NCBI GenBank assembly: GCA_022870745.1
Contig: CP085323.1
Coordinates: forward strand, 930,001 to 994,000
DNA from: Silvibacterium acidisoli
GTDB lineage: Bacteria > Acidobacteriota > Terriglobia > Terriglobales > Acidobacteriaceae
DNA: 64,000 nucleotides
Reading direction: 5' to 3'
The notes below the pieces were generated by a model. The model was not told where the DNA came from. It made no database searches and saw nothing but the letters and a program-made list of their open reading frames with translations. Positions 30,154-38,966 of the stretch are shown here, one piece after another (position 1 is the stretch's first letter; every line of letters begins with the position of its first letter). A program made the translations under genes and the position numbers.

Positions 30154-32856
30154 ATGCCAGGTTATGTAGTTCAAAGCGTGCCGGACTCAGTTGGAGAAAT
30201 AGACTACCAGGGCGCAGATCCAGGGCAGGCATCCGAATGGCTGGAGGCCCTGGACCAGGTGATTGCCGCAGACGGCCCACGTGAGGCCGTTTTGCTGCTT
30301 GAAGCGCTACTGCGGCATGCTGGCTCGGCCGGCGTGTCCAGGTTGAGCGCAGGCGTTCGTCCTTATGTGAATACCATCGCTCGCGCCCAGGAGGTCGACT
30401 ATCCGGGCAATCAACGCATTGAAGAAAATATTGAAAATCTCATCCGCTACAACGCCCTTGCCATGGTGGCTCGCGCGAATAAGCACGACGAGAACATCGG
30501 CGGACATATGTCCTCCTTCGCGTCACTGGCGACACTTCTAGAGGTAGGCTTCAATCATTTCTTTCGCGGTTCAGTGCAGGGTGCGGCAGGAGATCTGGTT
30601 TACTTCCAGGGACATTCTTCACCGGGAATCTACGCCCGAGCCTATCTGGAAGGCAGGCTCACGGCGGAGCACCTGCACAACTTCCGGCACGAGCTCCGTG
30701 ACCACCCCGGACTATCCTCGTACCCTCATCCGTGGCTGATGCCCGACTTCTGGCAGTTCCCGACGGTCTCGATGGGCCTCGGCCCGATCAATGCGATCTA
30801 TCAGGCCCGCTTCATCAAGTATCTCGAAAATCGAGGCATTATCCCTGCTTCGAATCGTAAGGTCTGGGCATTTCTAGGCGATGGCGAGCAGGACGAGCCT
30901 GAGTCGCGCGGCGCTCTCACCGTCGCCAGCCGTGAAGGGCTGGACAATCTCATCTTCGTGATTAATTGCAACCTGCAGCGCCTCGATGGCCCCGTGCGGG
31001 GTAATGGGAGGATCATCGATGAGCTTGAAGCAAACTTCCTCGGTGCAGGCTGGAATGTCATCAAGTGCCTGTGGGGTAGCAGGTGGGACGATCTGCTTGC
31101 TCAAGACCGTACAGGACTTCTGCGTCAGCGCATGGCGGAATGCGTCGATGGTGAGTACCAGGCGTTCAAAGCCCTGGGCGGCGCCTATCTTCGCGAACAT
31201 TTCTTCGGCAAGTATCCTGAGCTGCTGCAATCAGTGGAACACCTGACGGACGACGAACTCGCTGCGCTGAACAGGGGAGGCCACGATCGGGTCAAGGTCT
31301 ACAACGCATATAAGCAGGCGTACGAACACCCTGGCGGCCCGACCGTGATTCTCGTGAAGACTATCAAGGGATACGGTCTGGGCGATGCGGCCGAAGGACG
31401 TAATTTCGCACACAACGCCAAGAAGCTGAAGGACAGTCAACTCGCATACGTGGTCAATCGATTTTCCATGAACCTCCCCAATGAGAAGATAGACAATCTC
31501 GACCTTCACCATCCGGGTGCGCAAAGCGAGGAAATCCAGTATCTGCGAGAGCGGAGAGAGCGCCTCGGCGGTTATATCCCGAGCCGCGACGCGCACAAAG
31601 AAATCGCTTTCACTGCGCCGCCACTCAGCATTTTCGATGGTGTTCTGGAGGGGACCAAAGGACGCGCAGCCTCGACGACATCCGGCTTCAATGCTGTTCT
31701 CAATGCATTGCTTAAGCAGAAAGATATCGCACAGTACATCGTGCCGATCATTCCAGACGAAGGACGCACCTTCGGCATGGAATCTCTGTTTCGCCAGATC
31801 GGCATATACGCATCGCACGGCCAACTCTACACGCCGGTCGATAGCAGCCAGTTCCTTTACTACCGCGAGTCGCAAGACGGTCAGCTTCTCGAAGAAGGAA
31901 TTACGGAGGCCGGATCGATGGCGAGCTTCACTGCCGCTGGCACTGCGTACGCAAACTTTGGCGTGCCCATGATTCCCTTCTTTGTGTTCTATTCCATGTT
32001 CGGTTTTCAACGGATAGGCGACCTCGCTTGGGCATTTGGAGACGCGCGTGGCAAAGGATTCATGATCGGCGGAACCGCGGGACGAACCACACTCCTTGGA
32101 GAAGGACTTCAGCACGAAGACGGCCATAGCCATGTGCTGGCGAGCACCTTGCCGACTTGCGCAGCCTACGATCCGGCGTTCGCCTATGAAATTGCAGTCA
32201 TCGTTCGTAACGGACTGTGGCGCATGTATGAAGCGAAAGAAGACATCTTCTACTACCTCACGGTCTATAACGAGAACTATGCTCAACCGCCGATGCCACC
32301 GGGAATTGAGGACGGGATTCTAAAGGGCCTTTACATGCTGAAGTCGGCCAAAAAAAATCAGGCAAAGGTCCAACTCTTCGGTTCTGGCCCAATCCTGAAC
32401 GAGGCACTGCGCGCTCAGCAGATTCTGTCCGATCAATTTGGCATAGATGCAGATGTATGGAGTCTCACGAGCTTCAGCGAACTTCGCCGGAATGCTCTCT
32501 CATGTGACCGTTGGAACCGGCTTCATCCAGGTGCTCCCGCAAAGGTCCCCTATCTACTCCAGGTGCTTAGCGGGCACGACGGGCCAATCATCGCAGCCAC
32601 CGATTACATGAAAATTGTCGTGGACGGCCTGGCTCCCTGGCTTAGCGGACGTTTGGTCGCTCTCGGAACGGATGGTTATGGCCGGAGCGAGAACCGCCAG
32701 CGTCTGCGTCGTCATTTTGAAATCGACGCTGAGAACATCGCCATCGCAGCGCTTTCCGCACTGGCCAAAGATGGCCATGTTTCCGCAGATCTTGTTGGGC
32801 AGGCAATTGCCTCTCTTGGCATCGATCCTGACAAACCGGATGCAGCTCATGCGTAA
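30154..32856 (+). CDS. aceE: Pyruvate dehydrogenase E1 component (homodimeric AceE type)
   Basis: Thiamine-diphosphate enzyme decarboxylating pyruvate and acetylating the E2 lipoyl domain. At 900 residues it fits AceE (E. coli 887), not the alpha/beta split E1. The ThDP motif GDGEQDEPESRG starts near residue 243 and continues to NCNLQRLDGPVRGNG. Other family segments are GFNAVLNALLKQ, EGRTFGMESLFRQ, LLGEGLQHEDGHSH and the C-terminal YGRSENRQRLRRHFEID. The start at 30154 has GGAG 6 nt upstream; the open frame reaches further but has no family match before this point. No E2/E3 gene is adjacent, so this is an orphan E1, apparently controlled by the divergent XRE-cupin regulator. Confidence 0.93.
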   Translation: MPGYVVQSVPDSVGEIDYQGADPGQASEWLEALDQVIAADGPREAVLLLEALLRHAGSAGVSRLSAGVRPYVNTIARAQEVDYPGNQRIEENIENLIRYNALAMVARANKHDENIGGHMSSFASLATLLEVGFNHFFRGSVQGAAGDLVYFQGHSSPGIYARAYLEGRLTAEHLHNFRHELRDHPGLSSYPHPWLMPDFWQFPTVSMGLGPINAIYQARFIKYLENRGIIPASNRKVWAFLGDGEQDEPESRGALTVASREGLDNLIFVINCNLQRLDGPVRGNGRIIDELEANFLGAGWNVIKCLWGSRWDDLLAQDRTGLLRQRMAECVDGEYQAFKALGGAYLREHFFGKYPELLQSVEHLTDDELAALNRGGHDRVKVYNAYKQAYEHPGGPTVILVKTIKGYGLGDAAEGRNFAHNAKKLKDSQLAYVVNRFSMNLPNEKIDNLDLHHPGAQSEEIQYLRERRERLGGYIPSRDAHKEIAFTAPPLSIFDGVLEGTKGRAASTTSGFNAVLNALLKQKDIAQYIVPIIPDEGRTFGMESLFRQIGIYASHGQLYTPVDSSQFLYYRESQDGQLLEEGITEAGSMASFTAAGTAYANFGVPMIPFFVFYSMFGFQRIGDLAWAFGDARGKGFMIGGTAGRTTLLGEGLQHEDGHSHVLASTLPTCAAYDPAFAYEIAVIVRNGLWRMYEAKEDIFYYLTVYNENYAQPPMPPGIEDGILKGLYMLKSAKKNQAKVQLFGSGPILNEALRAQQILSDQFGIDADVWSLTSFSELRRNALSCDRWNRLHPGAPAKVPYLLQVLSGHDGPIIAATDYMKIVVDGLAPWLSGRLVALGTDGYGRSENRQRLRRHFEIDAENIAIAALSALAKDGHVSADLVGQAIASLGIDPDKPDAAHA

Positions 32857-33055
32857 CTCGATCCCCCAACGAGAACTCAGACCGGCGTGCCGCAGGACCT
32901 CGCCATTGGTTCGAAAATGGTTGCGCGTGTATGGGATCGATCCCGTTTACGTCAGGGTGCCTATCGACCAGGATCGCCTCTCAAAACTAGACGTCCAGCA
33001 GTTTATGGCCGAAGAGGGAGACGCGATACTACGCAACTCGGCTTCTCATAAGTAA
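32849..33055 (+). CDS. Possible 68-aa protein overlapping the aceE stop
   Basis: Unrecognised. ATG at 32849 overlaps the last codons of aceE; a further in-frame ATG is at 32840. The product (MRNSIPQREL..., KWLRVYGIDPVYVRVPIDQD, QQFMAEEGDAILRN) is basic at the N-terminus and acidic near the end, with protein-like composition. The overlap would allow translational coupling to aceE, and the DinB gene follows 61 bp later on the same strand. No family can be named and no ribosome site is evident, so it remains a candidate. Confidence 0.35.
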   Translation: MRNSIPQRELRPACRRTSPLVRKWLRVYGIDPVYVRVPIDQDRLSKLDVQQFMAEEGDAILRNSASHK

Positions 33056-33116
33056 GCGTTCTAACATTGATGGCAGCGATCTTCAGCGTGGCGTCTCAAC
33101 CACCGCAAAGGAGCCT

Positions 33117-33629
33117 ATGTCAGAACTCACTCCATGGTTCTCCCGAAGTTTTCCATTCCCGGTTTCCGTCGAACTCCTGCCTCATATCGCGAGCCGATTG
33201 CGAGGAACTCCAGTAAGGCTGGAGGCGCTTCTAAAGGATGTCGACTCCGAACGGTTGAAATCGAAGCAGCACGGGCAATGGTCGATCCAGGAACATGCCG
33301 GGCACTTGCTCGACATCGAGCCGCTTTGGCTCTCTCGTGTAGAGGACTTTGCAAACGGCGCATCGGAGCTTACGCCGACGGATCTACGAAACAGTAGAAC
33401 TGATGAAGCCGATCACAATGCCAAATCCCTCGCCGCGATACTGCATGCGTTCAGCAGCGCGCGTGCGGCGCTGTTGCGCAGGATCGAAGATCCCACTGTC
33501 ATTCAAATCTCGAAAAGCATTCAGCATCCGCGGCTGTGCGTTCCCATGGGCATCGCTGATCACTTGTACTTTGTCGCCGAGCACGACGATCACCATCTGG
33601 CGACAATACATTCACTGCTAACGCTGTAG
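33117..33629 (+). CDS. DinB/YfiT-family four-helix protein
   Basis: Small metal-binding four-helix-bundle protein of 170 residues. The DinB pattern of three His ligands appears as a first His in WSIQEHAGHLLDIEPLW and later His residues in AEHDDHHLATI. Members act as bacillithiol/mycothiol-type S-transferases or remain uncharacterised. AAGGAG lies 5 nt before the ATG. It is downstream of aceE and could be co-transcribed. Substrate cannot be inferred. Confidence 0.8.
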   Translation: MSELTPWFSRSFPFPVSVELLPHIASRLRGTPVRLEALLKDVDSERLKSKQHGQWSIQEHAGHLLDIEPLWLSRVEDFANGASELTPTDLRNSRTDEADHNAKSLAAILHAFSSARAALLRRIEDPTVIQISKSIQHPRLCVPMGIADHLYFVAEHDDHHLATIHSLLTL

Positions 33630-33694
33630 GCGTTTCAGTTTTCGAGATTAAGGACCTTCACGTCATCCGGCCGGTTCGCCCCCCGATCACAGGC

Positions 33695-33773
33695 CGAAGC
33701 AGCAATTGCTTCGACAACAGTTGGTGAACTTGCCAAGAGGGCAACCAGTCTTGCGAGAATGCACCTATTCTCG
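33695..33773. promoter_or_regulatory. Two inverted repeats upstream of the LysR gene
   Basis: CGAAGCA-gcaat-TGCTTCG (33695-33713) and CGAGAAT-gcacct-ATTCTCG (33754-33773) are both perfect 7-bp dyads in the 230-bp gap between the DinB stop and the LysR start. LysR-type proteins bind two such sites per promoter, so these are candidate recognition and activation sites. The first could instead terminate the DinB transcript, although it has no T-run. Confidence 0.4.
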
Positions 33774-33860
33774 ACGGAACATGGCCAGAATTTCTTCCAG
33801 ATCTGTAACAGTTCACGACCTTTCTCTCAGGAGCGCCACTGCGAGGAGTAGATTCAAGGA

Positions 33861-34790
33861 GTGGATCTTATCAATGGGCTAAAAACGTTCCTGCGTGTGG
33901 CGCAGACAGGATCTTTCTCCGCGGTAGCGAACGAACGCGGCGTAACTCAGCCGTCGGTCTCGCGCCAGGTGAGCGCGCTTGAAAAACATCTCGGAATGCT
34001 GCTTGTCCAGCGGAACACGCAAGCAGTGACACTGACCGAAGAAGGCCGCGATCTGCTGGAGCCTGCTCAGCGGCTCGTGGACGAGGCGGATGCTCTTCAA
34101 TCAGCGATTGGCGAACGCCGGGGCAAGGCGGTCGGTTGCGTCAAAGTCGCCATGCCTGTTGCGCTTGGCTTATTTCTGAGCGAGCGGCTGAAGCCCCTGC
34201 TTCGCGAGCACGAAGACCTGACGATCGATATGGTACTGCGGGATGGCGCCAGCAACCTTGTGGAAGATGGACTCGATCTTGAAATCAGGCTTGGGCCGTT
34301 GGACGATTCATCGACGATCGCTCGGCTGATCGGGCATACGACTGCGTATCTGGTTGCGACGCCTACATATCTCGCAGCTCATCCACCGTTGCGTCACCCC
34401 GCGGACCTACAGCATCACGACTCCATTGTTCATCCACGCTGGGCGCTCGACTCGCGATGGTGGTTCAGCGATCCGGAAGAAGTGGGCTCGGAGATTGCAG
34501 TGCAGGTCAAGGCCCGCATTCAAACGAACAACGCAGCTGCGGTCTATCGCGCGACGCTTGCGAGTGAAGGCATCGCGGTCTTGTCACATTTGCTGGTGGC
34601 TGAAGATATTCGATCAGGAAGGCTGCGCCATCTTCTTCCGAAGTATCCGCCGCGGCGTTTTCCCATCTACCTTCTTTATCCCTCGAAGCGAATTCTGCCG
34701 CCGAGAACGCAGGTGTTCATGGAGTTTCTGACCACACTGATCAAGAACGATCCCCTGATGGCGCCGATCTCTTCCCCGAAGAGCGATTGA
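33861..34790 (+). CDS. LysR-family transcriptional regulator
   Basis: Regulator of 309 residues with the usual LysR layout. The N-terminal HTH is LKTFLRVAQTGSFSAVANERGVTQPSVSRQ, followed by LEKHLGMLLVQR and a substrate-binding domain from about residue 90 (VGCVKVAMPVALGLFLSERL to the C-terminal YPSKRILPPRTQVFMEFL). The C-terminal end resembles the CrgA/AaeR-like subgroup (RFPIYLLYPSKR). GTG start; the GAGGAG 13 nt upstream is a little distant, so the exact start is not certain. No divergent target gene lies beside it; the two dyads upstream suggest autoregulation. Confidence 0.9.
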   Translation: MDLINGLKTFLRVAQTGSFSAVANERGVTQPSVSRQVSALEKHLGMLLVQRNTQAVTLTEEGRDLLEPAQRLVDEADALQSAIGERRGKAVGCVKVAMPVALGLFLSERLKPLLREHEDLTIDMVLRDGASNLVEDGLDLEIRLGPLDDSSTIARLIGHTTAYLVATPTYLAAHPPLRHPADLQHHDSIVHPRWALDSRWWFSDPEEVGSEIAVQVKARIQTNNAAAVYRATLASEGIAVLSHLLVAEDIRSGRLRHLLPKYPPRRFPIYLLYPSKRILPPRTQVFMEFLTTLIKNDPLMAPISSPKSD

Positions 34791-34914
34791 TCTTCATACC
34801 AACGGTATGAGGTGCTATACGAGCGGTACACGCATCTCACGTGTCGTGCGTCACATCGTATTTCCGAATTCCAGCGGGATCTGGTGGTGACAAGCACTGT
34901 CACGGAGGCGATGA

Positions 34915-36273
34915 TTGCGGCATAGAGTAGGCTTTGTTGGACTTGCGATCTTTTTGTTCGCATGCGTTGGCTGCGGAGGCAGTGGCATAGTCGGCAGCCA
35001 GCCAACAGGAACGAACCCACCTCCGTCGGCCGGCAACCAGCTCGGCCTGGACTTCGACGGGCTGCCACAACGGTTCGGCACCGACGATACGGAGTTTTCC
35101 AGAACACACGCGAAATGGCTCCGTGCCTTCTATGACGTGACAGCGGCCCTGAAGGCGGCCAACAGCTGCGACGTGACAGACGATCCGGAACTCAATGAGT
35201 TGAGGATGATCCATCAGACCTATGCAGACAAGTACAAGATTGTCTTCACACTGAAATATGATTTCACTGTCAATGGCACGAAGGAAGAGCCGCCTCTCAG
35301 CGGGCCGCAATATGACGCAGTCGTCGCATGCACGAACACCGCCCTCGACTATGTCTACGGCAGCATCGATATCCTTGTATCGGGCAATGAGCCCTTCGAG
35401 ACTAACCCCTTCTCCGATATGACGGTCGCGACCTTCTATCAGCAGATGACGGACAGTGACATCGCGTATCGTGCGAAGCAATCGACATCCGTTCCGATCT
35501 ACGTTGGCGCATTCAACGATCTACAGCAACCCTATGCACAAACCGCCGCTGCGAAAGCGTTGCTCAGCTACGCCAACAGCAATCCATCTGTGGCCGGTAT
35601 CGACCTGCATCTGCATGTTGCTTCGTTCAACGGCGACGACGGAGCCGAGAATGGTCGATTCAGCTCGCTGGATAGCGGCTTGGTGGGGGCAGTAAGCTTC
35701 GCGCGGACACAGGTGCCGTCAAAGACATTCATTAGCTCGGAATTCTCGTTGGTGAGCTACTTCCTGCCGTTCCTTAAGGACCCCATCAGCACGCAATTCA
35801 AGTCGAAGAGCCCGGCCTATGCGGCTGATGCCATGGCTTCTGTCGCCAATGACCCGCTCGGAAATCAGACCGTGCTCGGCTTCTACAACTACGCGGTGGC
35901 CCGGGGAAAATCCGGTAACCCGATCACCCACCAGGAATGGGTGGATTTTCTATCGATTGGCGATGCCGTGTCTCCGAACTGGTTCACAGACCGCTTCGTC
36001 GGCGATACCAATTTTCTGGCGCAGGCGCAGGACTTCTTTAACAAGAACAACTTCGTTGTGACGACCTATTCGCTGCCATACCAGCAAACCGGTCAGGTCA
36101 AAGGCAACAATCCGTCTGATCCGTACGCCACTCCGGTCTATTGGCTTGGGGCCTTATTCTGCAACGCAACGTGTCCCCAGGGGTCGATCAGCGGATCGAG
36201 CGGGACTGGTAATCAATTCTCGCTTGGGGTGGCCGATGACTTCATCGGCCTGCAGCCCGCGGGTGGATCCTGA
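34915..36273 (+). CDS. Lipoprotein with GH-A-clan-like features (possible glycoside hydrolase)
   Basis: Exported lipoprotein of 452 residues, not assigned to a named family. The signal FVGLAIFLFACVGCGG has Cys17 or Cys20 as lipidation site, then a Gly/Pro linker. The mature part reads like an (alpha/beta)8 barrel. IDILVSGNEPFE carries an Asn-Glu-Pro triad at E159, as in clan GH-A acid/base motifs. KTFISSEFSLV supplies Glu276 about 117 residues later, a typical spacing for the nucleophile at strand 7. TTG start is well supported by GGAGG 6 nt upstream. It is followed 100 bp later by another lipoprotein with GH43-like features. Enzymatic role is inference. Confidence 0.6.
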   Translation: MRHRVGFVGLAIFLFACVGCGGSGIVGSQPTGTNPPPSAGNQLGLDFDGLPQRFGTDDTEFSRTHAKWLRAFYDVTAALKAANSCDVTDDPELNELRMIHQTYADKYKIVFTLKYDFTVNGTKEEPPLSGPQYDAVVACTNTALDYVYGSIDILVSGNEPFETNPFSDMTVATFYQQMTDSDIAYRAKQSTSVPIYVGAFNDLQQPYAQTAAAKALLSYANSNPSVAGIDLHLHVASFNGDDGAENGRFSSLDSGLVGAVSFARTQVPSKTFISSEFSLVSYFLPFLKDPISTQFKSKSPAYAADAMASVANDPLGNQTVLGFYNYAVARGKSGNPITHQEWVDFLSIGDAVSPNWFTDRFVGDTNFLAQAQDFFNKNNFVVTTYSLPYQQTGQVKGNNPSDPYATPVYWLGALFCNATCPQGSISGSSGTGNQFSLGVADDFIGLQPAGGS

Positions 36274-36375
36274 CAGGTCGAAGCAAGACGCGCGAACGTA
36301 TACGAACGTCTTTACTCTGCGCCGAGCAGCACCGACCTCTTGCGCAATAAGCAAAACCTTTTCAGGGAGACAATC

Positions 36376-37677
36376 TTGACGAACAACGAGTTCACGCTGA
36401 AGCCCAGCGGTAGACTGAGGGCAAATTTTCTGCTGATTGCGGCGATCATTTTTGCAAGCTCGCTCGCGCTACTGGGATGCGGCTCGTCATCGAGCACAAC
36501 CTCACCTTCAGGCGGTACAGGGCCTTCTTCCTCGCAGATCAGCATTCAGCCAATGACGAACGTGAACGTCAGTGCCGGAACCGGCTATTTTCAAGATCCA
36601 TACCCGATCCACACGACTTCTTCGAGCACATCATCCGGACTTCCGACGTTCAGCGGAACGACACAGCAACTGCTTTCCTGCTCAGGTTCGCTTCAACCGG
36701 CCTGCTTCACCTCCACGCGAATCACCCTGGACCCGGGTCCTTTCACCACGAAGACGCAAGCTGCCGGTTCCTCGATCAACAACTTTGAAGGCCTCAATAT
36801 CTATCAGGACAGCAGCGGCGCATGGCAGATGGCCGTGACAGCTCACCTTACCAACTCATCGACGAGTTGGAACGTCATTCTCCATGCTCAACCGAAGGGA
36901 GCCTTTTCGGGCATACCAACGTCCTGGATCGCGGACGCGCTGCTCGTTGGCTCGCTGAGCACGCCTGATACAGATGATTACGATGGGAAATACTTCGAAG
37001 ACTCCGGCACGCTGTACCTGACCTACAACAAGAATGTGGGCAAGGATCAGGACGGCGTTGTGGCCCAGGCGATGGTGTCGGCATCCGTGCCGGCTATGAG
37101 CAGCCCCGTGCCACTATTGGGGCCTGAAACCAGCGATGGAGGATATAACTCCGAGTACGCTGATGGCTTGAACTCTTCCAGCTCCGTCAAACTGATCGAA
37201 ACCGGAAACATCACAAAGATCCAGGGCAAGTATGTGATGACGTATTCGGATGGAACCTATAACCGGCCTGACTACAAGGCCGGCATTGCCTGGTCCGATA
37301 CCTTCCTGCCGCAATCGGGCACTTACTACCAGAGGGTGCAAAAAATCGACACCGCGGGAGTCTGGGGACAGCCGAATCACGCCGAGGTGCAGTACCTGCT
37401 GCAGTCGCAGATCGCTCAGTGGCCAAACTATGTGGCGAGCCAGGTGCTGGCGCCCGGCGTCCCAGCGATCATCACCGATGCGAACGGGGACTACTATCTT
37501 AGCTTTGCAGGCTACGATCCCTCAGATGCTCCCACCGATTCAAGCGGACTCTACCAGGGCACTCACCGCCGGCCGTATTACATCAAGCTTCAGGTGCAAA
37601 TCCCATCGGGGGCAACAGTCTCGGATACCTCACCGCAAGACCTCGTGAACTGGCTACAACCCGTTACCGGCTCATAA
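36376..37677 (+). CDS. Lipoprotein with five-bladed-propeller (GH43-like) features
   Basis: Exported lipoprotein of 433 residues. The signal (FLLIAAIIFASSLALLGCG) has a good lipobox LLGC, followed by a Ser/Thr-rich linker. The rest is beta-rich with repeated blade-like segments: NNFEGLNIYQDSSGAWQMAV, DYDGKYFEDSGTLYLTYN, YNSEYADG, TKIQGKYVMTYSDG and ITDANGDYYLSFAGYD. These resemble GH43/GH32/DUF-type five-bladed propellers, where such segments often hold catalytic acids, but no family is assigned. TTG start: AGGGAGA lies 5 nt upstream. It lies 102 bp after the previous lipoprotein, so the two may act together on a polysaccharide outside the cell. Confidence 0.55.
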   Translation: MTNNEFTLKPSGRLRANFLLIAAIIFASSLALLGCGSSSSTTSPSGGTGPSSSQISIQPMTNVNVSAGTGYFQDPYPIHTTSSSTSSGLPTFSGTTQQLLSCSGSLQPACFTSTRITLDPGPFTTKTQAAGSSINNFEGLNIYQDSSGAWQMAVTAHLTNSSTSWNVILHAQPKGAFSGIPTSWIADALLVGSLSTPDTDDYDGKYFEDSGTLYLTYNKNVGKDQDGVVAQAMVSASVPAMSSPVPLLGPETSDGGYNSEYADGLNSSSSVKLIETGNITKIQGKYVMTYSDGTYNRPDYKAGIAWSDTFLPQSGTYYQRVQKIDTAGVWGQPNHAEVQYLLQSQIAQWPNYVASQVLAPGVPAIITDANGDYYLSFAGYDPSDAPTDSSGLYQGTHRRPYYIKLQVQIPSGATVSDTSPQDLVNWLQPVTGS

Positions 37678-37777
37678 AGAATCCAGCACTCCCCAGACGA
37701 CAGCGCCTGGCTTCGCAGCAGTGCGGCTGTGAGGTCCTGCGCCCAAACCACGCAATAGACGAAAGGATGTTTGCTCA

Positions 37778-38578
37778 ATGGATCTTCATTTGACCGGCAA
37801 GTGTGCCCTCATCACCGGTAGCACCAGCGGCATCGGTAAGCAAACGGCGAAATTACTCGCGGCAGAGGGAGCCAGCGTCATCATTCATGGTCGACGCAAG
37901 CCCGAAGCAGATCGTATCGTGCAAGAGATCGTCAGCGCAGGCGGAAGAGCGTTCGCAGCAATCGGCGAACTCGCAAGTGATGACCAGGTAGCAGAAGTGG
38001 TCAAGACTGCAACCGCTGCTTTCGGCGGTATCGATATCCTCGTGAACAACGCTGGGGCTTTCCCCATGAAACCATGGCTGCAGACAACGGCGAGCGATTG
38101 GACTGATCTCTATAACTCCAACGTCGGCTCCGTCGTTCGTCTGGTCACGCTGATCGCTCCGGCGATGGTCGAACGCAAATGGGGTCGCATCATCATGATT
38201 GGAAGCTATCTTGGTTCTATGCCCGGTTCTCCGGCCGCGAACTACGCGACCACAAAAACAGCCATGATCGCGCAGGCGGTTTCTCTTGCCCGGGAACTTG
38301 GCGGAACCGGCGTCACGGCCAATACCGTCAGCCCGGGACCCATTCGCACTCCTGGCATGGAAGGCCTTGCAAAGAAAATGGCCGCGGCACAAGGCCAAGA
38401 ATATGACTTCGAAGCCTTCGAGCACGCCTACGTGGAACGAACCCGGCTGCCCGCAGGCAAGATAGGCGCACCAGCGGATATCGCGAATGCCGTTGCCTTT
38501 CTTTCAAGTCCGCTGGCTGACTTCATCACCGGGGCCAATCTGCGCGTAGATGGTGGAATGGTGCCGACGATCAATTGA
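37778..38578 (+). CDS. Short-chain dehydrogenase/reductase (SDR)
   Basis: Classical NAD(P)-dependent oxidoreductase of 266 residues. The nucleotide loop TGSTSGIG is at the N-terminus; NNAG, the Ser in MIGSYLGS, and catalytic Tyr156/Lys160 (YATTK) are all present, followed by VSPGPI and C-terminal GANLRVDGG. GRRKP after strand 2 suggests NADP preference. An AAAGGA lies about 11 nt before ATG. Physiological substrate is unknown; neighbours suggest sugar or secondary metabolite oxidation-reduction. Confidence 0.92.
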   Translation: MDLHLTGKCALITGSTSGIGKQTAKLLAAEGASVIIHGRRKPEADRIVQEIVSAGGRAFAAIGELASDDQVAEVVKTATAAFGGIDILVNNAGAFPMKPWLQTTASDWTDLYNSNVGSVVRLVTLIAPAMVERKWGRIIMIGSYLGSMPGSPAANYATTKTAMIAQAVSLARELGGTGVTANTVSPGPIRTPGMEGLAKKMAAAQGQEYDFEAFEHAYVERTRLPAGKIGAPADIANAVAFLSSPLADFITGANLRVDGGMVPTIN

Positions 38579-38966
38579 CCTGAGTGCGGTACGAACAGCG
38601 GGCCGGAGACCTTGAACCTGTGCAGGTCTCCCGCCGATCTGTGTACATGCCAACTTTGCCATGGAGGAGCGGCGACGGACTCGAATATAGACTGTCCAGG
38701 TAGGCCGCCAGTGGCCGTGGCTTACGCCGTCTCTTTCATATCCTGCCCTCAATCCCCAGCGTTATGTCCGGATGCTGATCGGCCACATTCTCCTCGCTCA
38801 AGTTGATCTCCTTTGCAAAATTGATGGATGGCCTACCGCTCTCTCTGACTGGTTTCTGAGTGACATCTATGGCCGTCTCTTCGCAAGACGCGATAGGATG
38901 GCCAGGGAACGCTACCCCTCCTGATCGGGGTCGTGCATCCTAATTTTTCCGGATTGAGACTTTAAC
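38579..38966. other. Intergenic region with a 50-codon open frame
   Basis: This 388-bp gap has no recognised gene. A plus-strand frame 38772-38924 begins at ATG and encodes MLIGHILLAQ... ending RMARERYPS (50 residues). The frame is open upstream to about 38692, and the peptide looks protein-like (KIDGWPTALSDWFLSDIYGRL), so it may be the relic of a longer gene. It has no ribosome site. A CCCC/GGGG stem follows its stop. Confidence 0.3.
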
